Made by a program: the position numbers and the translations under genes
The notes under the pieces: generated by a model
The model's database searches: none
Seen by the model: only the letters and a program-made list of their open reading frames with translations
What the model was told of the DNA's origin: nothing
Assembly (NCBI GenBank): GCA_023415335.1
Contig: JAEZLD010000215.1
Span: 1-5,033, forward strand
Reading direction: 5' to 3'
Length of the DNA: 5,033 nt
Source: Bacillota bacterium
GTDB taxonomy: Bacteria > Bacillota > Clostridia > Clostridiales > Caloramatoraceae
Shown: positions 1-5,033 of the stretch, piece after piece
Layout of the letters: every line of letters begins with the position of its first letter
Position numbering within the stretch: the first letter of the stretch is position 1

Positions 1-127
1 ATCCTTATAGTGCTTCATTATTTCCTTAGCCGAGGCCTTGCCGACGTTCTGTATTCCTAAGGCAGTTAAAAGCATTACAGGATCGTTGGCTTTGGAATCC
101 TCTATGGCCTTCAGAATCTTATCTGTG
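1..127. repeat. Terminal direct repeat, left copy (circular-contig overlap)
   Basis: These 127 bases are identical to 4907-5033 and lie inside ligA (HhH region). The ligA frame runs through both copies without a break when the ends are joined. This indicates a closed assembly path of 4906 bases, and 127 is a commonly used assembly k-mer length. It is a technical duplication, not a biological terminal repeat. Confidence 0.9.
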
Positions 128-1251
128 TTCTTCTCCTTGCCTATTATGCCCTTTTCAACCAGCTCATTACGGTAGTCTTTCAGGGAGTATATGTCTGCAT
201 AGTCCTTTATATAGCCCTCATCTATAAGGGCCTTGATGTACTTTTCCCCGAAGCCCTTTATATCCATACAGTCACGGCTTACGAAGTATGAAACTGTCCT
301 CTCCAGCTGTGCAGGACAGGCTGAGTTTACACATTTGGTATCTGCTGTATCCTCCTCCCTCACAACCGGCTCCCCGCATACAGGGCATACAGAGGGCAGC
401 TTATATACTGAGCCCATGTGCTTCGTAACGGCCTTGACCTTGGGAATAATCTCTCCGCTTTTATATATGACCAGGGTATCCCCTATTCCTATACCAAGGT
501 TGTTTATGAAGTCCTGGTTGTGGAGGGTTGCCCTTGATACTGTTGTCCCGCAAAGCCTTATGGGGTCAAACAGGGCTGTGGGGTTTATTCTTCCTGTCCT
601 GCCTACTGACAGCTCTATCTCCCTCAGGGTAGTTTCCTTCTCCTCAGGAGGGTATTTATAGGCAATATGTCCCGGTGAGTACTTGCTGCCTGCGGTAAAG
701 TCACTGCGGTAGTCTATCTGGTCTATTTTAACCACCGCTCCATCTATATCATAGTCAAGGCTTCCCCTCATTTCACCTATCCTGTCAATTTCAGATATTA
801 TTTCCTCATCGGTGCTGCATAAAACTGATGGCACGGTGTGCATGTTCTCCGTCTCCTTCAGCTGCTTGAGTGCCTTAGAATGTGTTTCCATAAGGCTTCT
901 GTCCCCGTCTTGCACATTGAATATGAACATGGACAGCCCCCTCTGCTTTACCACGGAGGAGTCCAGCTGCCTTAAGGTGCCTGCTGCGCAGTTCCTTGGA
1001 TTTGCAAAGGTCTTCTTCCCTGCCAGCTCCTGTGCCTCATTGGTCTTGTCAAAATCCTTGTGGGACATGTATACCTCACCACGGACCTCCAGGTATGGAT
1101 ACTTTGTAGCAAGCTCCTTGACAACCCCTGGGATTACAAGTGCGTTTAAGGTCACATCCTCTCCTACAAAGCCGTCCCCCCTGGTCTCAGCCATTGTAAG
1201 CTTTCCGTCCACATATCTGATGGCCGTGGATAGTCCGTCAAATAAGTACAT
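1..1251 (-). CDS. ligA: NAD+-dependent DNA ligase LigA, 5'-truncated (N-terminal and central part of the surviving frame)
   Basis: LigA seals nicks during replication and repair, using NAD+ to adenylate an active-site lysine. The frame is open without a stop from an in-frame ATG at 1249-1251 to base 1, encoding 417 residues. Across the circle junction it continues to the stop at 4505, giving 550 residues. Visible motifs, numbered from that ATG: FDG (4-6), the tail of motif I; RGDG (24-27); LEVRGE (54-59); DIDGAVVK (168-175); AYKYPP (197-202, with the motif V lysine); zinc-finger cysteines 289, 292, 307 and 312; then the start of the HhH domain. Family members are usually about 660-670 residues, so roughly 110 are missing, including domain Ia and the catalytic lysine: MYLFDG stands where KxDG is expected. 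An in-frame stop lies just upstream (1273-1275), and the ATG has no Shine-Dalgarno sequence, so translation is doubtful. The family call is certain; ligase activity is very unlikely. Confidence 0.95.
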   Translation of the reverse strand, partial: MYLFDGLSTAIRYVDGKLTMAETRGDGFVGEDVTLNALVIPGVVKELATKYPYLEVRGEVYMSHKDFDKTNEAQELAGKKTFANPRNCAAGTLRQLDSSVVKQRGLSMFIFNVQDGDRSLMETHSKALKQLKETENMHTVPSVLCSTDEEIISEIDRIGEMRGSLDYDIDGAVVKIDQIDYRSDFTAGSKYSPGHIAYKYPPEEKETTLREIELSVGRTGRINPTALFDPIRLCGTTVSRATLHNQDFINNLGIGIGDTLVIYKSGEIIPKVKAVTKHMGSVYKLPSVCPVCGEPVVREEDTADTKCVNSACPAQLERTVSYFVSRDCMDIKGFGEKYIKALIDEGYIKDYADIYSLKDYRNELVEKGIIGKEKNTDKILKAIEDSKANDPVMLLTALGIQNVGKASAKEIMKHYKD

Positions 1252-1473
1252 ATTTGATTTTCGTATTTTTGTTTAAACTATAGTGTATAATATGATTTTT
1301 CCTTATTCCAACATACATCTTGTTTTTTATACTTTACAACAGACGAAAGCACTGCAACATAAGAAGGACCATTTTTACAAGTTAGCCAATAATTCAGTAC
1401 ATAATGATAGCCAAAAACATGCCAAGAAACAAGATTGCTATTAATGTCAGCATTTATGCCATTTCTGCAACAG
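1252..1473. other. Intergenic junction between ABC transporter and truncated ligA
   Basis: This 222-base AT-rich stretch joins the cassette to ligA. No convincing terminator is seen after the ABC stop. A 19-residue hydrophobic reading frame (MLTLIAILFLGMFLAIIMY, 1394-1453, minus) has no good ribosome binding site. A 69-codon frame (1278-1487, minus), rich in Trp, Tyr and Cys, lacks any start codon. A poor promoter-like pair on the minus strand (TTGGAA, 16 bases, TATACA, near 1285-1312) lies ahead of ligA. Ligase-like coding ends abruptly at about 1242-1243, marking the recombination boundary. No inverted terminal repeats or transposon remnants were found. Confidence 0.6.
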
Positions 1474-3630
1474 TTATTTATTATTCCTTATAACATCAAT
1501 TATATCAATTTTGCTTATCCTCCAAATTGAAGAAATACCAGATATTATTACTATACAGAATGATAGAAAGAAACTAAATACTATTGACGAAAAGGAGATA
1601 ACAAATATGCTATCTAACCCTAATATTCCATTACAGAAATACATTAAAGCCACTGCTATTATCAATGAATAAACAAATGTTTTTATTGCAATAATTAGCA
1701 TATCATATCCAATTAAAAAAAACGCCTCTCCATTTGTTAAACCTATAGCCTTTAAAATTCCAACCTCCTTTTTTCTGGTCCTATTTCTAAAATAATAAAC
1801 AAAATAAAACATTACCATTGCAGTTATAACTAGTATTAAAGAAACACCTCTCATAATATCTTTCACCATTTTCAGGTTTTCTTGTATCTTCTGTATGTCT
1901 AATGCTTTGCTTATAACATAAAACGCTGGTGATATCTTCTCTATTTTAGATTTTACTATCGGAATGTCTTCAAAACTGGTGGCATACGCAATTAATGCAC
2001 TAGGCCCCAACTCTTTCTCAGGATAACCCGGATAAGTCTCTTTATAACTAGTATCCTTATTATCACTGAGTATTCTCGACATTTCATTATAATCCATTAA
2101 CACTATATTTTGTCCTTCTTCAGACCTTTGATAGGAATATGAATCAGAAAGAATGCCAGTAACTTCTTTTTTTATGGTTATTAGTTTATTTATTGTTCCA
2201 TCGATTCTAACAGTCTCTCGATTTTTACCATCATTAGGGCCTTGTGGCTTAGTTGCTTTGCTATCAAATAGTTTTACTGGAACAAAACACTTGACTTCTA
2301 AAGTTTTACCCACTAAACTACTTGGATTATTATTCAATTTCTCAGCAAAGGACTTTGTCAAGATAAAACCTTCTCTAATATTATTTATCCCGCTACTATT
2401 TTCAATAAGGCTGCCAATTTCTTCTTCTAAATATAGTGGTGCTATACGAAATTGTGGTTCCTCTGTACTAAAAACAAAAGAATTGTCATATGTAATCTTT
2501 TTAATAAATTGTGTTCCATCTGTTATAGTTATTTCTGCTTTTTCCGTATTACTTTCTGACTTTTGACCATTTGTTTCTGTCAAGCCATAGGATGTAAATT
2601 CATAATATGGATATACGTTATTAACATTTGGAATTTTAACTATACTCTTAATTTCTTCATCTGATAACCTTAATGCTTCTTCATAATCTGTCTGTGAGTT
2701 CAAGCCCATTGTATCATTTATTATTAAAATACTTTTTTCGGAGATTGCATTTATAAATTTCTTTTGTTGATCAGCAAAAGAATCTCCAAAATTTATAAAT
2801 AGTGTTGAAATTGCTGCAATTAATGCAGTAACTGCAATAAGTATTTTGTTTAACTTTTTCTCCTTCTTTTTACTTTTGCTATAATATTTTATAAAGCTAT
2901 ATATATTTTTTCTAGCCTTTATTTTTACATTATTATTAACTTTATAGATAGTACCACCTTTGTAAACCTCATTATGTATCATATTAACCTTCAAATTGTT
3001 TATTTCGTATACAACATCAGCTATCTGTTCAACTTTTTCATCATGTGAAACAATAATTACAATTTTGTTTAATTCATTTGCCAGCTTTTTGAATAATTGT
3101 AGTATAGTATTGCTATTTTTAGAGTCCAATGAAGCAGTAGGTTCGTCTGCTAACACGATATCAGCATCATTGATAAGGGCTCGTGCTATGGCTACTCTTT
3201 GCTCCTCACCTCCTGACAAACTAGAAGGATAATTATCAGATACATTATTTAGTCCTATATACTTAATTAAATCTTCTGCTTTTGCTCTAATCAATGAATC
3301 ATCTTTAGACAGCATTCTCATAGGAATCATTATATTTTCAACAGCTGTTAACTCCTGTATTAAATTATTCTGCTGAAATACAAATCCTACTTTTCTCAAT
3401 CGAAAATCCGCTTTATTTTCTTCATTATTAAAGTCAATAAGCTCATTATCAAGATAATAAGAGCATTCTTTATTGGGTTTTTGAATTAATCCAAGTATGT
3501 TTAATAGCGAGGACTTGCCTGAACCTGATGCACCTTTAACTACAGTAACAGCTCCTCTTGGAAATGTAATGCTAACCTCTTCAAGAATTGTAGAATCATA
3601 TTTTATAGTCAAATTATCAATCTTTAGCAT
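1474..3630 (-). CDS. MacB/FtsX-type ABC transporter, ATPase and permease fused (718 aa)
   Basis: Residues 1-220 are an ABC ATPase with Walker A GASGSGKSS (33-41), Q-loop FVFQQNN (83-89), signature LSGGE (138-142, then EQRVAIARAL), Walker B DIVLADEP (157-164), SLD D-loop (167-169) and SHD H-loop (195-197), so it should hydrolyse ATP. A lysine-rich linker (237-262) leads to TM1 (about 262-281), an extracytoplasmic domain of about 310 residues (282-592), then TM2 (594-613), TM3 (636-662) and TM4 (674-698). RTRKKEVGILKAIGL (617-631) is the hallmark FtsX/MacB cytoplasmic loop after TM2. This is the MacB order; such proteins normally work as homodimers that transmit force to the outer face instead of forming a classical channel. 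The ATPase also resembles those found beside lactococcin-972-type bacteriocins. Its position after a secreted-protein gene suggests export of, or self-protection against, that product (inference). The start is supported by GGCAGGTG five bases upstream. The gene is AT-rich. Substrate unknown. Confidence 0.92.
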   Translation of the reverse strand: MLKIDNLTIKYDSTILEEVSITFPRGAVTVVKGASGSGKSSLLNILGLIQKPNKECSYYLDNELIDFNNEENKADFRLRKVGFVFQQNNLIQELTAVENIMIPMRMLSKDDSLIRAKAEDLIKYIGLNNVSDNYPSSLSGGEEQRVAIARALINDADIVLADEPTASLDSKNSNTILQLFKKLANELNKIVIIVSHDEKVEQIADVVYEINNLKVNMIHNEVYKGGTIYKVNNNVKIKARKNIYSFIKYYSKSKKKEKKLNKILIAVTALIAAISTLFINFGDSFADQQKKFINAISEKSILIINDTMGLNSQTDYEEALRLSDEEIKSIVKIPNVNNVYPYYEFTSYGLTETNGQKSESNTEKAEITITDGTQFIKKITYDNSFVFSTEEPQFRIAPLYLEEEIGSLIENSSGINNIREGFILTKSFAEKLNNNPSSLVGKTLEVKCFVPVKLFDSKATKPQGPNDGKNRETVRIDGTINKLITIKKEVTGILSDSYSYQRSEEGQNIVLMDYNEMSRILSDNKDTSYKETYPGYPEKELGPSALIAYATSFEDIPIVKSKIEKISPAFYVISKALDIQKIQENLKMVKDIMRGVSLILVITAMVMFYFVYYFRNRTRKKEVGILKAIGLTNGEAFFLIGYDMLIIAIKTFVYSLIIAVALMYFCNGILGLDSIFVISFSSIVFSFFLSFCIVIISGISSIWRISKIDIIDVIRNNK

Positions 3631-3635
3631 ATTTT

Positions 3636-3643
3636 CACCTGCC
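3636..3643 (-). promoter_or_regulatory. Ribosome binding site of the ABC transporter gene
   Basis: GGCAGGTG on the minus strand ends five bases before the ATG at 3628-3630. It supports that start, and the MLKIDNLTIKY beginning is typical of an ABC ATPase N terminus. Confidence 0.7.
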
Positions 3644-3754
3644 TAAAAATTTATTCATGAATTGATAAATATCACGATAAAATAGTAAATTAAAAACACC
3701 GTCTTTTCTTTTTTCATCCAATATTTAAATTTTTATAATTGTGTACAAATAAAG

Positions 3755-3815
3755 CATGACAACGAGATGAAAAGAGAAACCCATATCGAGTTTCTCTTTT
3801 CAACTCAATGTCATG
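3755..3815 (-). promoter_or_regulatory. Long inter-gene RNA hairpin, possible attenuator or processing/stability element
   Basis: A 61-base imperfect palindrome lies between the secreted-protein gene and the ABC gene. Its parts are an outer 7-bp pair (CATGACA/TGTCATG), a middle 7-base segment with mismatches, a perfect inner 12-bp pair (GAAAAGAGAAAC/GTTTCTCTTTTC) and a 9-base loop. As minus-strand RNA, 24 of 26 stem positions can pair, one as G-U; on the plus strand that position is a C-A mismatch, so the fold suits the minus transcript better. No U tract follows directly (TGTCATG is followed by CTTTATTTGT), so full termination is uncertain. Partial read-through hairpins after peptide structural genes are known, for example between nisA and nisB. 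The role here is inferred. Confidence 0.65.
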
Positions 3816-3873
3816 TGTCAACTAAGTAACGATAATAATAGAATTCTTTATTCTTTCTTATGTTATTTAGATA

Positions 3874-4266
3874 TTAGAAGAGTATACTCAAATATTCAGT
3901 TGAGGTTGAAACTCCGACTGCTCCCCAAGGGCTAGGTATACCTATCTTATTGTTAAATGACCCTTTAGCATATTCTCCATTAGGATGATAAGCAGTCCAA
4001 GTTCTCTCATTTTCAACGTTGTTTGGGAATATGCATACATCCGTAGTTAACCACAAATCCGTTACATCACCTGAGGTAGTTGTGCTATACCCATCTGCAT
4101 GAAGTGTTTCTTTTAAAACTAGAATATTTAGAGTACAGTACCCTTCAATCCAGACTTTCTGATCTTCATAGAATGCAGCCTTAGCACTTATAGCCTGTCC
4201 AAAAACAAGGCCTAGAAACAAAGCAAATGCTGTGAGTAAGGAGATTAATTTTGTAGTTTTTCTCAT
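3874..4266 (-). CDS. Small secreted protein with Sec signal peptide, candidate bacteriocin or exported effector (130 aa)
   Basis: The N terminus is a clear Sec signal peptide: basic MRKTTK, a hydrophobic core at about residues 8-22, and a probable cleavage at SAKA|A near residue 30. The mature chain is about 100 residues, acidic to neutral, with no further membrane segment. It has exactly two mature cysteines (C44 in GYCTLN and C78 in DVCIF), which could form one disulfide outside the cell. The C-terminal third (WTAYHPNGEYAKGS, later PSPWGAVGVSTSTEY, ending LSILF) loosely recalls the W/Y/H-rich layout of the lactococcin 972 family. That match is weak and was made by eye. The gene has its own consensus promoter and an excellent ribosome binding site (AAGGGTGAT). 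It lies 243 bases upstream of a MacB-like transporter, a common setting for exported peptides and their immunity pumps. Function is otherwise unrecognised; it could instead be a signalling, adhesion or inhibitor protein. Confidence 0.8.
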   Translation of the reverse strand: MRKTTKLISLLTAFALFLGLVFGQAISAKAAFYEDQKVWIEGYCTLNILVLKETLHADGYSTTTSGDVTDLWLTTDVCIFPNNVENERTWTAYHPNGEYAKGSFNNKIGIPSPWGAVGVSTSTEYLSILF

Positions 4267-4269
4267 TAC

Positions 4270-4278
4270 ATCACCCTT
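4270..4278 (-). promoter_or_regulatory. Ribosome binding site of the secreted-protein gene
   Basis: AAGGGTGAT on the minus strand closely matches the complement of the 16S rRNA 3' end and lies 3 bases before the ATG at 4264-4266. It fixes the start directly ahead of the basic n-region of the signal peptide. Confidence 0.75.
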
Positions 4279-4293
4279 CTTTGTTAATATTTT

Positions 4294-4303
4294 CCAGTAC
4301 TGG
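4294..4303. repeat. 10-bp perfect palindrome at the predicted transcription start
   Basis: CCAGTACTGG is a perfect 10-bp palindrome beginning about 8 bases downstream of the TATAAT box, so it covers roughly +1 to +10. It could be a repressor operator or a small 5'-leader hairpin. It is short, so chance is possible, and no regulator gene is present to pair with it. Confidence 0.4.
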
Positions 4304-4310
4304 TATACTT

Positions 4311-4339
4311 ATTATATACTAATTCAAAAAAATTTTCAA
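4311..4339 (-). promoter_or_regulatory. Sigma-A-type promoter for the secreted-protein gene
   Basis: Read on the minus strand, TTGAAA (4339-4334) is followed by a 17-base spacer and a perfect TATAAT (4316-4311). Transcription should begin near 4304, giving a leader of about 38 bases before the ATG at 4266. The sequence just upstream of the -35 is almost pure A/T and could act as an UP element. This is the only strong promoter seen in the cassette. It may also drive the ABC transporter by read-through, because no convincing promoter is visible in 3631-3754. Confidence 0.75.
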
Positions 4340-4340
4340 A

Positions 4341-4364
4341 TTATTTTATAACGTTATTTTATAA
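4341..4364. repeat. Tandem 11-bp direct repeat just upstream of the -35 box
   Basis: TTATTTTATAA occurs at 4341-4351 and again at 4354-4364, separated by CG (13-base period), one base upstream of the -35 box on the minus strand. It may be an AT-rich UP element or a double binding site for an activator. The surrounding sequence is very AT-rich, so significance is modest. Confidence 0.4.
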
Positions 4365-4461
4365 AACTTCATAATAATTATATAGAAATCAAATTCACGT
4401 ATGGCCTTCTATAGGTATCCCATTTGTAAAAAGTAAAATCTTCTTTATTATATATGTGCAA

Positions 4462-4494
4462 AATGGCACTTATCTTTTACTGATAAGTGCCATT
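4462..4494 (-). terminator. Rho-independent terminator downstream of ligA
   Basis: A perfect 13-bp inverted repeat (AATGGCACTTATC and GATAAGTGCCATT) encloses a 7-base loop and starts 10 bases past the ligA stop. On the minus strand the descending arm ends in CCATTTT, a short T run, and the ascending arm is preceded by A/T-rich sequence. The stem is symmetric, but no gene on the plus strand needs it. It isolates the cassette promoter from ligA transcription. Confidence 0.85.
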
Positions 4495-4504
4495 AAATAT
4501 ATAT

Positions 4505-5033
4505 TTACTTTATCAACCCAAGCAGCTCTTCCTCTGAAATAACCTTTATTCCCAGCTCCTGTGCCTTGGTAAGCTTGCTGCCTGCGGCCTCTCCTGCCAG
4601 CACGTAGTCCGTCTTCTTGCTGACGCTTCCGCTGCATTTGCCGCCGTTCTTTTCAATGAGCTCCTGGGCTTCCTTCCTGCCCAGGGTTGGAAGGGTTCCC
4701 GTTATTACAAAGGTCAGACCCTTGAACAGCTCCGTAGTGCCCTCCTCCTGATGGACTGTAATGTTTACCCCAAAATCAATAAGCTTATTCAGCACATGCA
4801 TGTTGGTTGGGTTTTTAAAGAACTCCACTATGGTCTCTGCAGTTATGGTTCCTACATCCTGTATTTCGTTAAGCTCCTCTACGGTTGCCCTGGTAAGCTC
4901 GATTACATCCTTATAGTGCTTCATTATTTCCTTAGCCGAGGCCTTGCCGACGTTCTGTATTCCTAAGGCAGTTAAAAGCATTACAGGATCGTTGGCTTTG
5001 GAATCCTCTATGGCCTTCAGAATCTTATCTGTG
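4505..5033 (-). CDS. ligA: NAD+-dependent DNA ligase LigA, C-terminal part (HhH and BRCT domains)
   Basis: This is the 3' end of the same ligA frame; bases 4907-5033 repeat bases 1-127, so it is not a second gene. It encodes 175 complete residues, entering at TDKILKAIEDSK and ending LLGLIK before a TAA at 4505-4507. The first part carries helix-hairpin-helix elements (ALGIQNVGKAS, then IQDVGTITAETI) that grip DNA. The last 75 or so residues form a BRCT domain with the typical FVITGTL, GGKCSGSVSKKTDYVLAGEAAGS (split as GGKCSGSV, SKKTDYVLAG, EAAGS) and AQELGIKVI segments. The C terminus is intact and a terminator follows 10 bases downstream of the stop. An internal ATG at 4979-4981 could be mistaken for a start, but the frame continues upstream through conserved ligase sequence. 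Codon use and G+C match the 1-1251 part and differ from the neighbouring cassette. Confidence 0.95.
   Translation of the reverse strand, partial: TDKILKAIEDSKANDPVMLLTALGIQNVGKASAKEIMKHYKDVIELTRATVEELNEIQDVGTITAETIVEFFKNPTNMHVLNKLIDFGVNITVHQEEGTTELFKGLTFVITGTLPTLGRKEAQELIEKNGGKCSGSVSKKTDYVLAGEAAGSKLTKAQELGIKVISEEELLGLIK
4907..5033. repeat. Terminal direct repeat, right copy (circular-contig overlap)
   Basis: Second copy of bases 1-127. Removing one copy gives a 4906-base circle in which ligA is a single continuous frame of 551 codons from 1251 through the join to 4505. Confidence 0.9.

Noticed and set aside
233..1276. Plus-strand open frames of 142 and 154 codons (233-661 and 812-1276)
   Set aside because: They lie antisense to the continuous, motif-rich ligA frame, have no domain-like sequence, and reflect the codon bias of the opposite strand.
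1317..1435. 9-bp inverted repeat ATCTTGTTT / AAACAAGAT as element ends
   Set aside because: It is internal to the junction region, separated by 101 bases, does not flank any gene, and has no target-site duplication or transposase.
2153..3232. Plus-strand open frames at 2153-2566 and 2996-3232
   Set aside because: Both are antisense to the ABC transporter; the second overlaps its signature and Walker B region. No independent coding evidence.
3649..3670. Imperfect inverted repeat around TTCATGAA ahead of the ABC ribosome binding site
   Set aside because: Short arms in very AT-rich sequence and not tied to a convincing promoter; likely chance.
3816..3821. Perfect TTGACA -35 box on the minus strand before the ABC gene
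   Set aside because: No acceptable -10 hexamer lies 16-18 bases downstream; the sequence there is the stem of the inter-gene hairpin.
4751..4966. Plus-strand open frame of 71 codons
   Set aside because: Antisense to the HhH and BRCT-proximal part of ligA, with no ribosome binding site or recognisable motif.
4505..4981. A separate 158-aa BRCT protein starting at the ATG at 4981
   Set aside because: The frame continues upstream through conserved ligase HhH sequence and across the circle join, so this ATG is internal to LigA.
1..5033. Two different ligA genes, one at each end of the window
   Set aside because: The shared 127 bases are identical and the parts are complementary, not overlapping copies; together they form one frame of 551 codons.
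1..5033. CRISPR array, tRNA, rRNA or insertion sequence
   Set aside because: No spaced repeats, no tRNA- or rRNA-like sequence and no transposase were seen on either strand.

Overview
The first 127 bases (1-127) recur exactly as the last 127 (4907-5033). This is most simply read as a closed 4906-bp circle, or one unit of a tandem repeat, cut at an arbitrary point and keeping one assembly k-mer of overlap. All supported genes lie on the minus strand. The organism looks like an anaerobic Gram-positive of the Clostridia type. The evidence is strong AGG(T)G ribosome binding sites, heavy use of ATA, AGG and AAG codons, a clostridial-looking NAD+-dependent DNA ligase, and secretion and ABC proteins without outer-membrane partners. 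This is a family-level impression, not a species call.

Read around the circle on the minus strand, there are two blocks. Block A is a 5'-truncated ligA (1251 down to 1, continuing from 4906 down to 4505). It is an uninterrupted frame of 550 residues that holds everything after the catalytic lysine of the adenylation motif: the rest of the adenylation domain, OB fold, Cys4 zinc finger, HhH domain and BRCT domain. About 110 N-terminal residues and the nucleophilic lysine are missing. A Rho-independent terminator follows it (4462-4494).

Block B is an AT-rich cassette. It has a consensus promoter (4311-4339) with nearby repeats, then a 130-aa secreted protein with two cysteines in its mature part (3874-4266). 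A long inter-gene hairpin (3755-3815) follows, then a 718-aa MacB/FtsX-type fused ABC transporter (1474-3630). The 222 bases from there to ligA (1252-1473) contain no convincing gene and no terminator. ligA is much richer in G+C than the cassette (961-1020 has 33 G/C of 60; 1621-1680 has 15 of 60), so the two parts probably have different histories.

The working interpretation is a small secreted-peptide (possibly bacteriocin) and transporter/immunity cassette joined to the 3' part of a housekeeping gene. No replication, mobilisation, recombinase or transposase gene is present. Either the molecule is a non-autonomous circle that could enter and leave the chromosome by homologous recombination at ligA, or the contig is a collapsed tandem amplification of [cassette + ligA 3' fragment] next to an intact ligA. 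A single crossover between such a circle and a chromosomal ligA would regenerate a full-length ligA and leave the cassette followed by a truncated copy. The sequence alone cannot decide between these readings.
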